Assembly: GCF_003544855.1 (NCBI RefSeq)
Contig: NZ_CP032101.1
Location: 1,860,001-1,924,000, forward strand
Source of the DNA: Malaciobacter marinus
GTDB lineage: Bacteria > Campylobacterota > Campylobacteria > Campylobacterales > Arcobacteraceae
Direction of reading: 5' to 3'
Length of the DNA stretch: 64,000 nt
Shown: piece by piece, positions 1-8,643 of the stretch
Layout of the letters: each line of letters begins with the position of its first letter
Numbering within the stretch: position 1 is the stretch's first letter
Position numbers and translations under genes: made by a program
Notes under the pieces: generated by a model
What the model was told of the DNA's origin: nothing
Seen by the model: the letters and a program-made list of their open reading frames with translations, nothing else
Databases searched by the model: none

Positions 1-130
1 CTTTCATAATCTCAATACTACACTTTAAATAATCAATAACTCTAACTTCCCAACCTCTTTGTTTACCAGCTTCTACAAGTCTTTTTGTTGAGTAAAGTTC
101 TTCGTTTCTTGATAGGATGTATAATCTCAT
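1..130 (-). CDS. rimK: Partial RimK-like ATP-grasp ligase (N-terminus only)
   Basis: Only the first 43 codons lie in the window; the gene runs off the left edge on the minus strand. The visible protein starts [20 protein letters not shown] and goes on to '..[18 protein letters not shown]'. This matches the start of RimK, the ATP-grasp enzyme that adds glutamate residues to the C-terminus of ribosomal protein S6 (E. coli begins '[21 protein letters not shown]'). The start is an ATG preceded by AAGGA at a normal distance. The ATP-grasp catalytic domain is outside the window, so a related ATP-grasp ligase of another specificity cannot be excluded. Confidence 0.75.
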   Translation of the reverse strand, partial: MRLYILSRNEELYSTKRLVEAGKQRGWEVRVIDYLKCSIEIMK

Positions 131-222
131 AAAATTTTTCCTTATTTAATCTAAAATGCAATTATATTCAAAAAAAATGGATTTGCAGAAAATAAATGCA
201 AATATTTTGAATAAAAAGAGAA

Positions 223-906
223 TTAATCGTAAAATTTATATTTTAATAAAATATCCCTTATTTCAATTTCTAAATTAATTTGATAAAAACCTTTTGTTAC
301 AAGCTCTTGAAAAGGAATAAGAGTTACTTCACCATTTCCTATTTTTCTATTCCAAAGTAAGTTTATTAAAATTGCAGTATACTTTTTTAATATTATATGT
401 ATAATATTTAAAGATGCTATACTATGTTTTTTAAGATCATTTATACTGCAATTTTTTATATTAATTAAAGATACCACATCAAAAATACTTCCTATATATT
501 CCCCCATATCAAACATTTCATTATTTTGAAGATTAAAGTTTATATATCGATATCCTCCTTTTACTGTTACTATTTTAGTTAAAATATCTAACGATTTTTC
601 AATATATATACTATCCTTTTTTTCAATATAGTTAACAAAAAATTTTTTATGAATATCTGATATATTATGTCCTAAACTATTTTTTAATTCTTTATCAGTT
701 ACTTGTTTTTTATTTTTATCATAAAAATCAACCATATATACAATTTTTTGTAACCTTTCTATTAAAGTAGCTTGAAGTAATAAATAAGCATAGATTGTAT
801 CAAAGTTTGATTTATCATCATTAAGTAATACCTCAGCACCTTTATAAAAAGCAAAAACTGAATCAATAACCTCATCATTTAGTTTAATTTTTTCTATAAT
901 TTCCAT
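223..906 (-). CDS. Unrecognised 227-aa protein, possibly HEPN-like
   Basis: I do not recognise this family. The product is soluble and mostly helical by composition, with no signal peptide or membrane segment. Around residues 47-95 there is a helix ending ERLQKIVYMVDF followed by 'SLGHNISDIHKKF', an arrangement that resembles the helix plus GH-x-L/I element of HEPN-type helical domains; this is only a suggestion. A clear AAAGGA ribosome binding site precedes the ATG. It lies 29 bases downstream of the 78-aa gene on the same strand, but a strong hairpin (924-952) separates them. Base composition is even more AT-rich than its neighbours, and the next 1.2 kb upstream is gene-poor, so horizontal origin is possible. 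Confidence 0.6.
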   Translation of the reverse strand: MEIIEKIKLNDEVIDSVFAFYKGAEVLLNDDKSNFDTIYAYLLLQATLIERLQKIVYMVDFYDKNKKQVTDKELKNSLGHNISDIHKKFFVNYIEKKDSIYIEKSLDILTKIVTVKGGYRYINFNLQNNEMFDMGEYIGSIFDVVSLINIKNCSINDLKKHSIASLNIIHIILKKYTAILINLLWNRKIGNGEVTLIPFQELVTKGFYQINLEIEIRDILLKYKFYD

Positions 907-923
907 TTTTTTCCTTTACTTAT

Positions 924-952
924 ATAAAGATAGGGCTAATCCCTATCTTTAT
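924..952 (-). terminator. Hairpin across the stop of the 78-aa gene
   Basis: A 12-bp perfect stem (ATAAAGATAGGG pairing with CCCTATCTTTAT) with a 5-base loop. The loop begins at the stop codon of the 78-aa gene on the minus strand. The T-run after it is poor, so it may act as a weak terminator or as mRNA end protection rather than a full stop before the downstream gene. Confidence 0.6.
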
Positions 953-1172
953 TTGTTAATCCACTATTATAATATGGACACCATTCGTGTATATCAGGTT
1001 CACAATAGAAAAATCTAGTTCTTTGTACTACCTCAGGATGTGTACATTTTTCTATTATAATAGGCATAGGTTTTATAAAACTATTTAACCCCATTAAATT
1101 TCTTTCTTTCTTTACCTCAGTATAATACTCACATTGTTTATTAAATACTTCATTTTTTTCTTGATTTTCCAT
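936..1172 (-). CDS. Unrecognised 78-aa cysteine-containing protein
   Basis: A short protein of unknown family with four cysteines (about C14, C43, C57 and C65) and histidines nearby in '..EKCTHPEVV..' and '..YCEPDIHEWCPYY'. The spacing could bind a metal, but I recognise no named motif. AAGGA lies eight bases before the ATG, which supports a real gene. It is followed by a hairpin spanning its stop and then by the 227-aa gene on the same strand. No signal peptide or membrane segment is visible. Confidence 0.55.
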   Translation of the reverse strand: MENQEKNEVFNKQCEYYTEVKKERNLMGLNSFIKPMPIIIEKCTHPEVVQRTRFFYCEPDIHEWCPYYNSGLTNKDRD

Positions 1173-2366
1173 TTATATCCTTATTTAAAATCATTTAATT
1201 ACTACTACAGTTTATAACTATATTAGTACCAATTAACTTATATTTTCAGGCAATACTAATGCCCTACTAACAACTGTTTTAACAATGATAAGACTTTTGA
1301 TTTTTTAAAGCCGTTCTACTGCACAAGTAGCATTAAAAAGAGTGGGTTTAAGAAAGTATTTAGAAGAATGTAAGTATCATTCTATTAACAATTTATTAAA
1401 CACTTTCAAAATCTTGACTCTTTTGTCAAGTTAAATTTTACATAATAATACCTCCTTTTTTTAGATATACTTTATTCTTGCAACTAGTGCAATAACACTT
1501 TTTCAAACATAGTTAAGCCTTGCCCTAAGACAATTTAAAAGCTTTGTTTGCTTGATTTTAACATTGTAATTTAAATGATTGATTTTTGAGAGAATTTCAA
1601 TAAGTAGATTTTGTATAAAGTATGTCTTTAATTACTTTTTTTCCAAACTCCTTTTAACAATACATTTTTTCATAATTTACCTTTCATACATATTAACATA
1701 AAATTATAACAAATATAATCTTAATCTTTGCTTTAATTTTTATATTATTTTTTAACATATCTATTAAACATATTTATTTTATATAAAACATCATCTTTTG
1801 TCAACTTCAACCTTACACATTATAAAACTTATAAATATAAATCAAATTTCCCTCTATTTATATATGGGACTAAATCGGCATTTTTATAGGTTTTATTTTT
1901 ACAAAGTTTGAAATTTCTTATTACATGAGTATTTTAGTAACACTTTAAGAAATTTATTATCTCAGTTTGAATGTTAGTAATATTTTCTTACTCACTTTAT
2001 TAAGATGATTTCTCAATTTTTTTACTTTAAAAAATACTCTCTTCATAAGTAATATTATAATTTGAGCACTCCAAAGCTAACTTAGCCAATTCATCTAAAT
2101 TCAATTTTTATGTCCTATAAACTTTTGACAAACCATCCCTCTTTTACTTATATATGTAGTTAAACTTTGTCTTGTTCCTACTCCTATTATATTCATCAAA
2201 TTTAGATTTAACTATTTGACCTTTTTTCAAGTTTTACAAAATAAAGAAATTTTTTGAAAAATGATTTTGTAATAAACTCTTTTTTATAATTATAATGTAA
2301 AAAAAGGTATTTGTAGTATATATTTGTAGATTATTTAATAAAAAGAAGAAAGAATAACTCTCTTCT
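1173..2366. other. 1.2 kb stretch without a convincing gene; possible decayed sequence
   Basis: All six frames are closed by frequent stops. Two details suggest decay rather than ordinary spacer. On the plus strand 1309-1437 is an open fragment without a start, reading '..RSTAQVALKRVGLRKYLEE..'. On the minus strand a textbook AAAGGAGG ribosome binding site precedes an ATG at 1443-1441 that is followed at once by TAA. A small inverted repeat (CTTGAC/GTCAAG) lies at 1413-1430. I recognise no transposase, tRNA or attachment site here. Confidence 0.5.
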
Positions 2367-2368
2367 TT
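2342..2368 (-). terminator. Probable terminator after trpC
   Basis: On the minus strand AAAGAAGA pairs with TCTTCTTT around an 11-base loop and is followed by TTATT. It overlaps the trpC stop and closes the trmN6-ykgJ-TPR-trpC operon. Confidence 0.5.
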
Positions 2369-3158
2369 ATTTAGTAGCATTTTTAAAAGTTTCAAGCTCA
2401 TCTTTAATAGATGGAACTTTCATAAAGTGTTCCCCAATTAAAAAAGCATCTGCTCCAATTGAGCTAAGTCTTTTGATAGTTTCAGTGTTACTTACTCCAC
2501 TTTCTGCAACTATAATTTTTCCATTTGGTATCATTGGAATTAATTTATCACAAAGTTGCATATCCATTTCAAAAGTATCTAAATTTCTATGATTAATTCC
2601 TACTATATTTGCACCACATTTCATAGCTTTTGTTAAATCTTCTTTATCATGAATTTCAACTAAAACCTCAAGTCCTATATATAAAGCATACTCATATAAC
2701 TCTTTAAGCTCTTTTGTACTTAAAGCTTTTGCTATAAGTAATATAAAATCAGCTCCATAAACTAAAGCTTCAACAATTTGATATTTATCTACAATAAAAT
2801 CTTTTCTTAAAAGTGGTGTTGAAACATATCTTCTTATTTGAGTTAAATACTCCAAATCACCTTTAAAATAGTGAGGTTCAGTCAAAACTGAAATTGCATT
2901 TGCACCATTTGCACTATACTCTTGTGCAATTGCAAGTGGATCAAAATCCTCTTTTATTATACCTTTACTAGGACTTGCTTTTTTAACTTCAGCTATTACT
3001 CTTATGGGTTCATCTTTTGTAGATGCAAGATACTTTTTTACATCTCTTGGGGCATAAGGATTTGAAGCTAAACTTCTACCAAGTAAATCAAGAGGAATTT
3101 CAACTTTTCTTCTTTCTAAATCCTCTTTTGTTTTTTCAATAATTTCATCTAAAATCAC
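2367..3158 (-). CDS. trpC: Indole-3-glycerol phosphate synthase
   Basis: TrpC converts 1-(2-carboxyphenylamino)-1-deoxyribulose 5-phosphate to indole-3-glycerol phosphate in tryptophan synthesis. The 263-aa length is normal for a single-domain TIM barrel. Family signatures seen are [14 protein letters not shown] at 53-66, [13 protein letters not shown] near 115-128, and [12 protein letters not shown] near 218. The start is GTG, placed directly after the TAA of the upstream TPR gene, and [10 protein letters not shown] is the usual N-terminus in this group. It is last in an operon with genes unrelated to tryptophan; trpF is elsewhere (10899-11489), so the trp genes are dispersed. Confidence 0.95.
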   Translation of the reverse strand: MILDEIIEKTKEDLERRKVEIPLDLLGRSLASNPYAPRDVKKYLASTKDEPIRVIAEVKKASPSKGIIKEDFDPLAIAQEYSANGANAISVLTEPHYFKGDLEYLTQIRRYVSTPLLRKDFIVDKYQIVEALVYGADFILLIAKALSTKELKELYEYALYIGLEVLVEIHDKEDLTKAMKCGANIVGINHRNLDTFEMDMQLCDKLIPMIPNGKIIVAESGVSNTETIKRLSSIGADAFLIGEHFMKVPSIKDELETFKNATK

Positions 3159-4436
3159 TTATTTACACTCCTTAATTTTATTCCAATGCATTTTAATTTC
3201 TGGTTCATCAAGTCCTATTGCATCTACTACTTTTTTCATTTGAATATAAGCTTCTTTGCATCTTTTTTCTTTATATAAACCCCATGCATATGAGTCAATA
3301 TATGCTACATTGTTAGGAGCTTTCTTTAATGCTTTTTCAATTAATAAAACACCTTTTTTTATATCAACTTCATAATCTATTAGTAAATAGCCTAAATAGT
3401 TTTGATAAATATGATTATCTAAAATCATTAATGCACTCTCAAAGTTTTCAATAACCTCTTTTAGTACTTTTCTTTTATCTTTTGCAACTTCAAATTCAAA
3501 AATAGCAATTTGTGCTAAAAGGTCTATATTTCCAGTGCTTTTATAAAGTTCCTTTAAAAGTTTAAGTGCATTTTTTTTATCATCTTTTTTTTGATATAAA
3601 GTTAATAGTTTAAAATCATCTACTCTATTCTCTTCTAAAAATCTTATTGCTTCATCAATATTTTTTTGTTCTAAATAAGCGATTAAATACTTATAAGTTC
3701 TATTCATAGAAAACAAATCACCTTTTGCTTTATTTTCAAAATATGATTTTTTAAGAACAGAAATAATTCCATCAATATTTTTTTGTTCTGAATAAAAAGA
3801 AAAAAGTTTTGTGCAAACTCCACCTTGGCAACCATAAAGCCTAATATGTGTTTCTAAATATGATATTGCTTTCTCTTTTTTATTTAAATATGAGTATAAA
3901 ACATCTACAAGATTTGTAAGTGTATCTCCACTAACATTTGAAATATAGGCACTTTCGAAATACTCTTCTGCTTGTTTATATTGTTCTTTTTCAAAATAGA
4001 CATTTGCAGTTAATTCATAATTATCAGAATTATTAAATTTTTCAAGAAGTTGTAGTGATACCTTTAAAGCTTCATCTAATTCACCTAATTTCAATAAAGA
4101 TATTGCATAAAATCTTAATACATCTTCATAATAAGGTGTATCTTCATCTAAGTATTTATAACTATACTCTTTTACATCTTCAAATCTTGAAAGTTGCATA
4201 CTTATAGTTAAAAATCTCAATAAATACTCATATCTATTTGTTTTATCAAATAGTTCAAAATATACTTGTCTTGCTTTATAAAAATCTCTATTTTTTTCAT
4301 ATTCTAATGCAAAAAGTATATACTGATCTTCTGCTTCAAATAGTTTGATATCTTTTCTTTGTAAATTATTATTTCCTACACAAGATACAAAAAACAGTGA
4401 TAAGATTATTATTACAAGGGTTTTATAGCTGGGCAC
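3159..4436 (-). CDS. TPR-repeat lipoprotein
   Basis: The 425-aa product has an N-terminal signal peptide with a lipobox ('LFFVSCVGNN', Cys about residue 19), so it is probably a membrane-anchored periplasmic protein. The rest is a series of helix pairs with TPR-like spacing (for example 'YKQAEEYFESAYISN', 'LEKALKKAPNNVAYIDSYAW' near the C-terminus). TPR lipoproteins usually scaffold envelope complexes; the partner here is unknown. The start is GTG and overlaps the end of the YkgJ-like gene by 25 bases, which implies translational coupling. Its stop touches the trpC start. Confidence 0.8.
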   Translation of the reverse strand: MPSYKTLVIIILSLFFVSCVGNNNLQRKDIKLFEAEDQYILFALEYEKNRDFYKARQVYFELFDKTNRYEYLLRFLTISMQLSRFEDVKEYSYKYLDEDTPYYEDVLRFYAISLLKLGELDEALKVSLQLLEKFNNSDNYELTANVYFEKEQYKQAEEYFESAYISNVSGDTLTNLVDVLYSYLNKKEKAISYLETHIRLYGCQGGVCTKLFSFYSEQKNIDGIISVLKKSYFENKAKGDLFSMNRTYKYLIAYLEQKNIDEAIRFLEENRVDDFKLLTLYQKKDDKKNALKLLKELYKSTGNIDLLAQIAIFEFEVAKDKRKVLKEVIENFESALMILDNHIYQNYLGYLLIDYEVDIKKGVLLIEKALKKAPNNVAYIDSYAWGLYKEKRCKEAYIQMKKVVDAIGLDEPEIKMHWNKIKECK

Positions 4437-4789
4437 TCTTCATACACCTCTTTTTCATTATTTTTAAAATAGTCCCAAAAAGGGAAAGTTCTACATTGTG
4501 TTGGTCTTGCTTCATAAATAGAACATTGTCTTTTTTCTAAATCAAAAAAAACACATGCATAATTATTCTCTTCTAGTTTTATCTCTTTTAAACTATATTT
4601 ATATGTTATTTTTTTTAAATACTTTAGTCTTAATTCTTCTAAGCTTATATCTAAATATTTACTTAGATTATCTATTTCTTCCTTAGTTATCCAAATATAA
4701 CCACTTTCACCAATACAGCAATTACCTTGACAACTTGAACAAACATTTGCGTCAAAGCAATAATTATAACCTTTTTCTTTTAATATCAT
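4412..4789 (-). CDS. YkgJ-family cysteine-cluster (zinc/iron-chelating) protein
   Basis: This 125-aa protein has the cysteine pattern of the YkgJ / UPF0153 family: C-x2-C-x3-CC near residues 17-25 ('CSSCQGNCC'), then 'ACVFFDLEKRQCSIYEARP' and 'QCRTFPFW'. The family is thought to bind zinc or an Fe-S cluster; its function is unknown. The gene overlaps the upstream methyltransferase by four bases and the downstream TPR gene by 25, so all are one transcript. Confidence 0.85.
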   Translation of the reverse strand: MILKEKGYNYCFDANVCSSCQGNCCIGESGYIWITKEEIDNLSKYLDISLEELRLKYLKKITYKYSLKEIKLEENNYACVFFDLEKRQCSIYEARPTQCRTFPFWDYFKNNEKEVYEECPAIKPL

Positions 4790-5496
4790 ATTTCTACTTT
4801 TATACTATGAGTTAAAGATTTTTCATAAATCTTTAAAACCTCTTTTGAAAACTCATCTTTTTCAAAAACAGTCATTGCAGATAAAACTTTTGTTAAAGAT
4901 TTTGAATCTTTTCTTGCATAAACCAAAACCAAAGTTGCGTCTTTGTCTTTTTTAGGATGAACAAACTGCATACTTTCAACATTGAATTTATATTTTTTTA
5001 AAAGTAACAATATCTCATTTATTTGTTTTACATCATAACAAAAGAAAAACTTCCCTTTTGGCTTTAAAACTCTGTTTGTTTTTGATATGAAATCTTCTAA
5101 AGGCATAGAATCATTATATCTTGCAATTTTCAAGTTTTCATTTTCGCTTTTTATTACATTACTATGATAAAAAGGCGGATTTGAAATACAAATATCAAAT
5201 TTTTTATCAAACTCTAACTGTAAAAATGAACCTTTATACATTTTAGCTTCTATTTTATTGCATTTGCTATTTATTTGACTTAAAAACTGAAACTCCTCTT
5301 GAATTTCAGACTGATTTAAACTAAGCTTTGGATTATCTCTTGCAACTAAAAGACCAAGTATCCCACTACCACTACCAATATCCAAAATTTCACCATTAAT
5401 ATTTTTAAATTGATTTAAATTTCTTATTATAAAGTCATATAAAAAATGAGTGTCACTATTGTAACAATAACCATCTTTTGGCTGATAAAGAAGCAA
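4786..5496 (-). CDS. TrmN6/YfiC-like SAM-dependent methyltransferase
   Basis: A 236-aa class I methyltransferase. Residues 40-50 give the SAM-binding loop 'ILDIGSGSGILGLL' and about 107-113 the 'ISNPPFYHS' motif, typical of N6-adenine methyltransferases. Overall it resembles TrmN6 (YfiC), which methylates A37 of tRNA-Val. The start is TTG, with AAAGG eight bases upstream. It is first in a four-gene minus-strand operon ending in trpC. The exact substrate is inferred from the family. Confidence 0.8.
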   Translation of the reverse strand: MLLYQPKDGYCYNSDTHFLYDFIIRNLNQFKNINGEILDIGSGSGILGLLVARDNPKLSLNQSEIQEEFQFLSQINSKCNKIEAKMYKGSFLQLEFDKKFDICISNPPFYHSNVIKSENENLKIARYNDSMPLEDFISKTNRVLKPKGKFFFCYDVKQINEILLLLKKYKFNVESMQFVHPKKDKDATLVLVYARKDSKSLTKVLSAMTVFEKDEFSKEVLKIYEKSLTHSIKVEI

Positions 5497-5573
5497 TATT
5501 TAACCTTTAAATTTTTTTGTATTATAGCAAATAAACCAAATAATAGATTTAAAGAACTAAAGAAGGATAAAAA

Positions 5574-5589
5574 AAGTAAATATTTACTT
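5574..5589. promoter_or_regulatory. 16-bp perfect palindrome upstream of oorDABC
   Basis: AAGTAAATATTTACTT is a perfect palindrome about 160 bases before oorD in a 253-bp spacer. Candidate -10 boxes TATAAT (5672-5677) and TATACT (5691-5696) lie further downstream. It could be an operator for oor or for the divergent trmN6 operon. No known regulator consensus is claimed. Confidence 0.35.
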
Positions 5590-5749
5590 AATCTTGAGTA
5601 AAACTATTGGCTAAAAATGGCTCTAGTAAAGTATCTTTTAAGTATGTATTGTCTAAAGTTTAATTATTATTTATAATTGGTTTAAGTTATTATACTTTTA
5701 TAAAATTTAGAAATAATTACAATTAATTATTACAAAAGAGGAAAATAAT

Positions 5750-6064
5750 ATGGAAACTATACAGGCGCCAGAAAATACACCTGTTTGGGTAGATGAAAGT
5801 AGATGCAAAGCATGTGATGTTTGTGTATCTGTTTGCCCTGCTGGAGTATTGGCAATGAGACTTGAGCCTGGCTCTACACTAGGCTCAATGGTTAGTGTTG
5901 AGAATAAAGATTCATGTATTGGATGTATGGACTGTGAATTGTCTTGTCCTGATTTTGCGATTTTTGTAGCAGATAAAAAAGAGTTTAAATTTGCAAAATT
6001 AACAGATGAAGCAAAACAAAGAAGTATTGCAATAAAAAATAACAACTATAGAATACTTAGCTAA
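5750..6064 (+). CDS. oorD: 2-oxoglutarate:acceptor oxidoreductase, delta (ferredoxin) subunit
   Basis: OorD is the ferredoxin-like subunit of the CoA-dependent 2-oxoglutarate oxidoreductase, which makes succinyl-CoA in the citric acid cycle of Campylobacterota. The 104 residues contain two 4Fe-4S motifs, 'CKACDVCVSVCP' near 19-30 and 'CIGCMDCELSCP' near 56-67. GAGGA lies about nine bases before the ATG. It is the first gene of oorDABC, the order known in Helicobacter and Campylobacter. Confidence 0.93.
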   Translation: METIQAPENTPVWVDESRCKACDVCVSVCPAGVLAMRLEPGSTLGSMVSVENKDSCIGCMDCELSCPDFAIFVADKKEFKFAKLTDEAKQRSIAIKNNNYRILS

Positions 6065-6080
6065 TACAAGGATTTATTAA

Positions 6081-7211
6081 ATGGCAAGAGAAATAATATC
6101 AACGGGAAATAATTTAGCTGCAATGGCAGCAGTTGATGCAAAATGTGAATTTTTTGCAGGTTATCCAATTACTCCATCAAGTGAAGTAATGCATACAATT
6201 TCAGATTTATTACCTGCAAATGGTGGAGCTGCTATCCAAATGGAAGATGAAATAGCAGGAGTATGTGCAGCACTAGGTGCAGCAATGAGTGGGAAAAGAG
6301 CACTTACAGCAACAAGTGGTCCAGGAATTTCACTAAAAGCTGAAAATATTGGATTAGGTTATATTGCTGAAGTTCCACTTGTAATTATAAATGTTATGAG
6401 AGGAGGCCCATCAACTGGTCTTCCAACAAGAGTTCAACAAGGTGATATTCTTCAAGCAAAAGCACCAACTCATGGAGATTATAACTCTATTACACTTTGT
6501 GCTTCTACACTTGAAGAGTGTTATACACAAACAATTAAAGCTTTTGATTTAGCAGATAGATTTATGCAACCTGTTTTTTTACTACTTGATGAAACTATTG
6601 GACATATGAGTGGAAAAGCTGTAATCCCAGATTTAGAAGAGATTCAAGCTTCAATTAAACCAAGAAGAGTTTATGAGGGTGATCCAAAAGAGTATAAACC
6701 TTATGATGTACCACATGATGAACCTGCTATATTAAATCCAATGTTTAAAGGATACAAATATCACTTTACAGGATTGCATCATGGACCAACAGGTCACCCA
6801 ACAGAAGATGGTGATACTTGTCAAAAACTAATAGATAGGCTTTTTGATAAAGTTAATTTACATTTAGATGAAGTTAATCAATATGAAGAGTATATGCTTG
6901 ATGATGCACAAATTATGATTATAGCATATGGTTCAGTGGCACTTTCTGCAAAAGAAGCTATAAAAAGGCTTAGAAAAGAAGGTATAAAAATAGGACTATT
7001 TAGACCAATTACTCTTTGGCCAAGTCCTGAAGAAAAAATATATGAGTATTGTCAAAAAATAGACAAAGTTTTAGTAACAGAGCTAAATAAAGGTCAATAT
7101 TTTCAAGAAATACAAAGAGCAAGTCAAAGAAAAGATTTTGCTACTTTATTTAAAGCAAATGGAAGACCAATAGCTCCAATTGAAATAATCGAAAAAATCA
7201 AAGGAATGTAA
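6081..7211 (+). CDS. oorA: 2-oxoglutarate:acceptor oxidoreductase, alpha subunit
   Basis: This 376-aa subunit carries the pyrimidine-binding and transketolase C-terminal-like domains of the heterotetrameric enzyme. Signatures include 'GYPITPSSEVMHTI' near 23-36, 'QMEDEIAGVCAALGAAMSG' near 53-71 and 'TATSGPGIS'. AAGGA precedes the ATG. It is separated from oorB by one base and from oorD by 16, so the four genes form one transcript. Length and motifs are as expected. Confidence 0.95.
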   Translation: MAREIISTGNNLAAMAAVDAKCEFFAGYPITPSSEVMHTISDLLPANGGAAIQMEDEIAGVCAALGAAMSGKRALTATSGPGISLKAENIGLGYIAEVPLVIINVMRGGPSTGLPTRVQQGDILQAKAPTHGDYNSITLCASTLEECYTQTIKAFDLADRFMQPVFLLLDETIGHMSGKAVIPDLEEIQASIKPRRVYEGDPKEYKPYDVPHDEPAILNPMFKGYKYHFTGLHHGPTGHPTEDGDTCQKLIDRLFDKVNLHLDEVNQYEEYMLDDAQIMIIAYGSVALSAKEAIKRLRKEGIKIGLFRPITLWPSPEEKIYEYCQKIDKVLVTELNKGQYFQEIQRASQRKDFATLFKANGRPIAPIEIIEKIKGM

Positions 7212-7212
7212 T

Positions 7213-8046
7213 ATGGCTTTTAATTATGATAAATACCTAAGAGTAGATAAAATGCCAACACTTTGGTGCTGGGGTTGTGGTGATGGTGTTATTTTAAAAG
7301 CACTAATTAGAGCCATTGAAAAAATTGGTTGGGATATGAATGATGTATGTGTTGTATCAGGAATTGGATGTTCTGGTAGATTTTCATCATATATAAACTG
7401 TAATACAGTTCATACCACACATGGAAGAACTATTGCTTATGCAACAGGAATAAAACTTGCAAACCCTGATAAACATGTAATTTGTGTTACTGGTGATGGA
7501 GATGGATTAGCAATTGGTGGGAATCATACTATTCATGGGTGTAGAAGAAATATTGATTTAAATCACATAGTTGTAAATAATTTTATTTATGGACTTACAA
7601 ATTCACAAACAAGCCCAACAACTCCACAAGGTATGTGGACAGTTACAGCAAAAAGAGGTAATATAGATCCTACTTTTGATGCATGTAATTTAGCAATTGG
7701 TGCAGGAGCTAGTTTTGTAGCAAGAGAAACAATGCTTGATCCAAAAAAACTTGAAAGAATTTTTGTAAAAGGTTTTCAACATAAAGGTTATTCATTTTTT
7801 GATATATTCTCTAATTGTCATATAAATTTAGGAAGAAAAAACAAAATGGGTACTGCAATGCAAAACTTGGAGTGGATTGATTCTATTTCTCTTGCAAAAA
7901 CAAAGTTTGATAAACTAGAAGATGAAGATAAAGTAGGAAAATTTCCAACAGGTGTGCTAAAACAAAATACAGAAGCTTTAGAGTATTGTGACTCTTATGA
8001 AAAAGTAAAACTAGCACATCAAAACAATACAAAAGTTGAGCTTTAG
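7213..8046 (+). CDS. oorB: 2-oxoglutarate:acceptor oxidoreductase, beta subunit
   Basis: The 277-aa beta subunit binds thiamine diphosphate. The signature 'TGDGDGLAIGGNH' near 93-105 and the following Asn-rich strand ('NNFIYGLTNSQTSPTTPQG') form the Mg/ThDP site. N-terminal 'WCWGCGDG' is the conserved cysteine motif of this group. It sits between oorA and oorC with one- and eight-base gaps. Confidence 0.95.
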   Translation: MAFNYDKYLRVDKMPTLWCWGCGDGVILKALIRAIEKIGWDMNDVCVVSGIGCSGRFSSYINCNTVHTTHGRTIAYATGIKLANPDKHVICVTGDGDGLAIGGNHTIHGCRRNIDLNHIVVNNFIYGLTNSQTSPTTPQGMWTVTAKRGNIDPTFDACNLAIGAGASFVARETMLDPKKLERIFVKGFQHKGYSFFDIFSNCHINLGRKNKMGTAMQNLEWIDSISLAKTKFDKLEDEDKVGKFPTGVLKQNTEALEYCDSYEKVKLAHQNNTKVEL

Positions 8047-8054
8047 GAGATAAA

Positions 8055-8618
8055 ATGGCTAGAACATTAATGAGATTTACAGGAGTTGGTGGGCAAGGCG
8101 TTTTACTAGCAGGAGAAATTTTTGCTGCTGCTAAAATTGAAGCTGGAGGCTATGGATTAAAAACAGCAACTTATACATCACAAGTAAGAGGTGGTCCAAC
8201 AGTTGTTGATATTACATTAGAAAATGAACCTATTTTATTTCCATATGCAAATGATGGTGAGATTGATTTTATGCTTTCAGTTGCACAAATCTCTTATGAT
8301 CAATTTAAAAATGGAGTAAAACCTGGTGGAATTATAGTAATTGAACCAAATCTTGTAAAACCAACACCAGAAGATAAAAAAATATTCAAAATATATGAAA
8401 TTCCAATTATTACAATTGCAAAAGAAGAAGTAGGCAATGTAATTACACAATCAGTAATAGCTTTATCAATTGCAAACTACATGACAAATAATACAGTTGA
8501 TAATGAAATATTAAGAAAAACAATGCTTTCTAAAGTTCCAGCAAAAGTACATGATATAAATAATAAAGCTTTTGATTTAGGCTTAAAATACGCAGAAGAA
8601 GCAATAAAAGATAGTTAA
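8055..8618 (+). CDS. oorC: 2-oxoglutarate:acceptor oxidoreductase, gamma subunit
   Basis: The 187-aa gamma subunit closes the oorDABC operon. 'TGVGGQGVLLAGEIFAAA' near 9-26 and 'ATYTSQVRGGPTVVDI' near 38-53 are standard for this family. AGGAG lies just upstream of the ATG. Its stop codon is part of a perfect hairpin shared with the convergent SMR exporter gene. Confidence 0.94.
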   Translation: MARTLMRFTGVGGQGVLLAGEIFAAAKIEAGGYGLKTATYTSQVRGGPTVVDITLENEPILFPYANDGEIDFMLSVAQISYDQFKNGVKPGGIIVIEPNLVKPTPEDKKIFKIYEIPIITIAKEEVGNVITQSVIALSIANYMTNNTVDNEILRKTMLSKVPAKVHDINNKAFDLGLKYAEEAIKDS

Positions 8619-8643
8619 TTTAGAAGCAATTAGCTTCTAAATT
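8617..8643. terminator. Bidirectional hairpin shared by oorC and the SMR gene
   Basis: AATTTAGAAGC pairs perfectly with GCTTCTAAATT (11 bp) around a five-base loop. It contains part of the stop codons of both convergent genes. T-richness on both sides suits a two-way terminator. Confidence 0.75.

Noticed and set aside
5707-6045. A 112-codon open frame on the minus strand opposite oorD
   Set aside because: It is antisense to a clear two-cluster ferredoxin gene in a known operon, has no family match and no supported start; it is a by-product of oorD codon usage.
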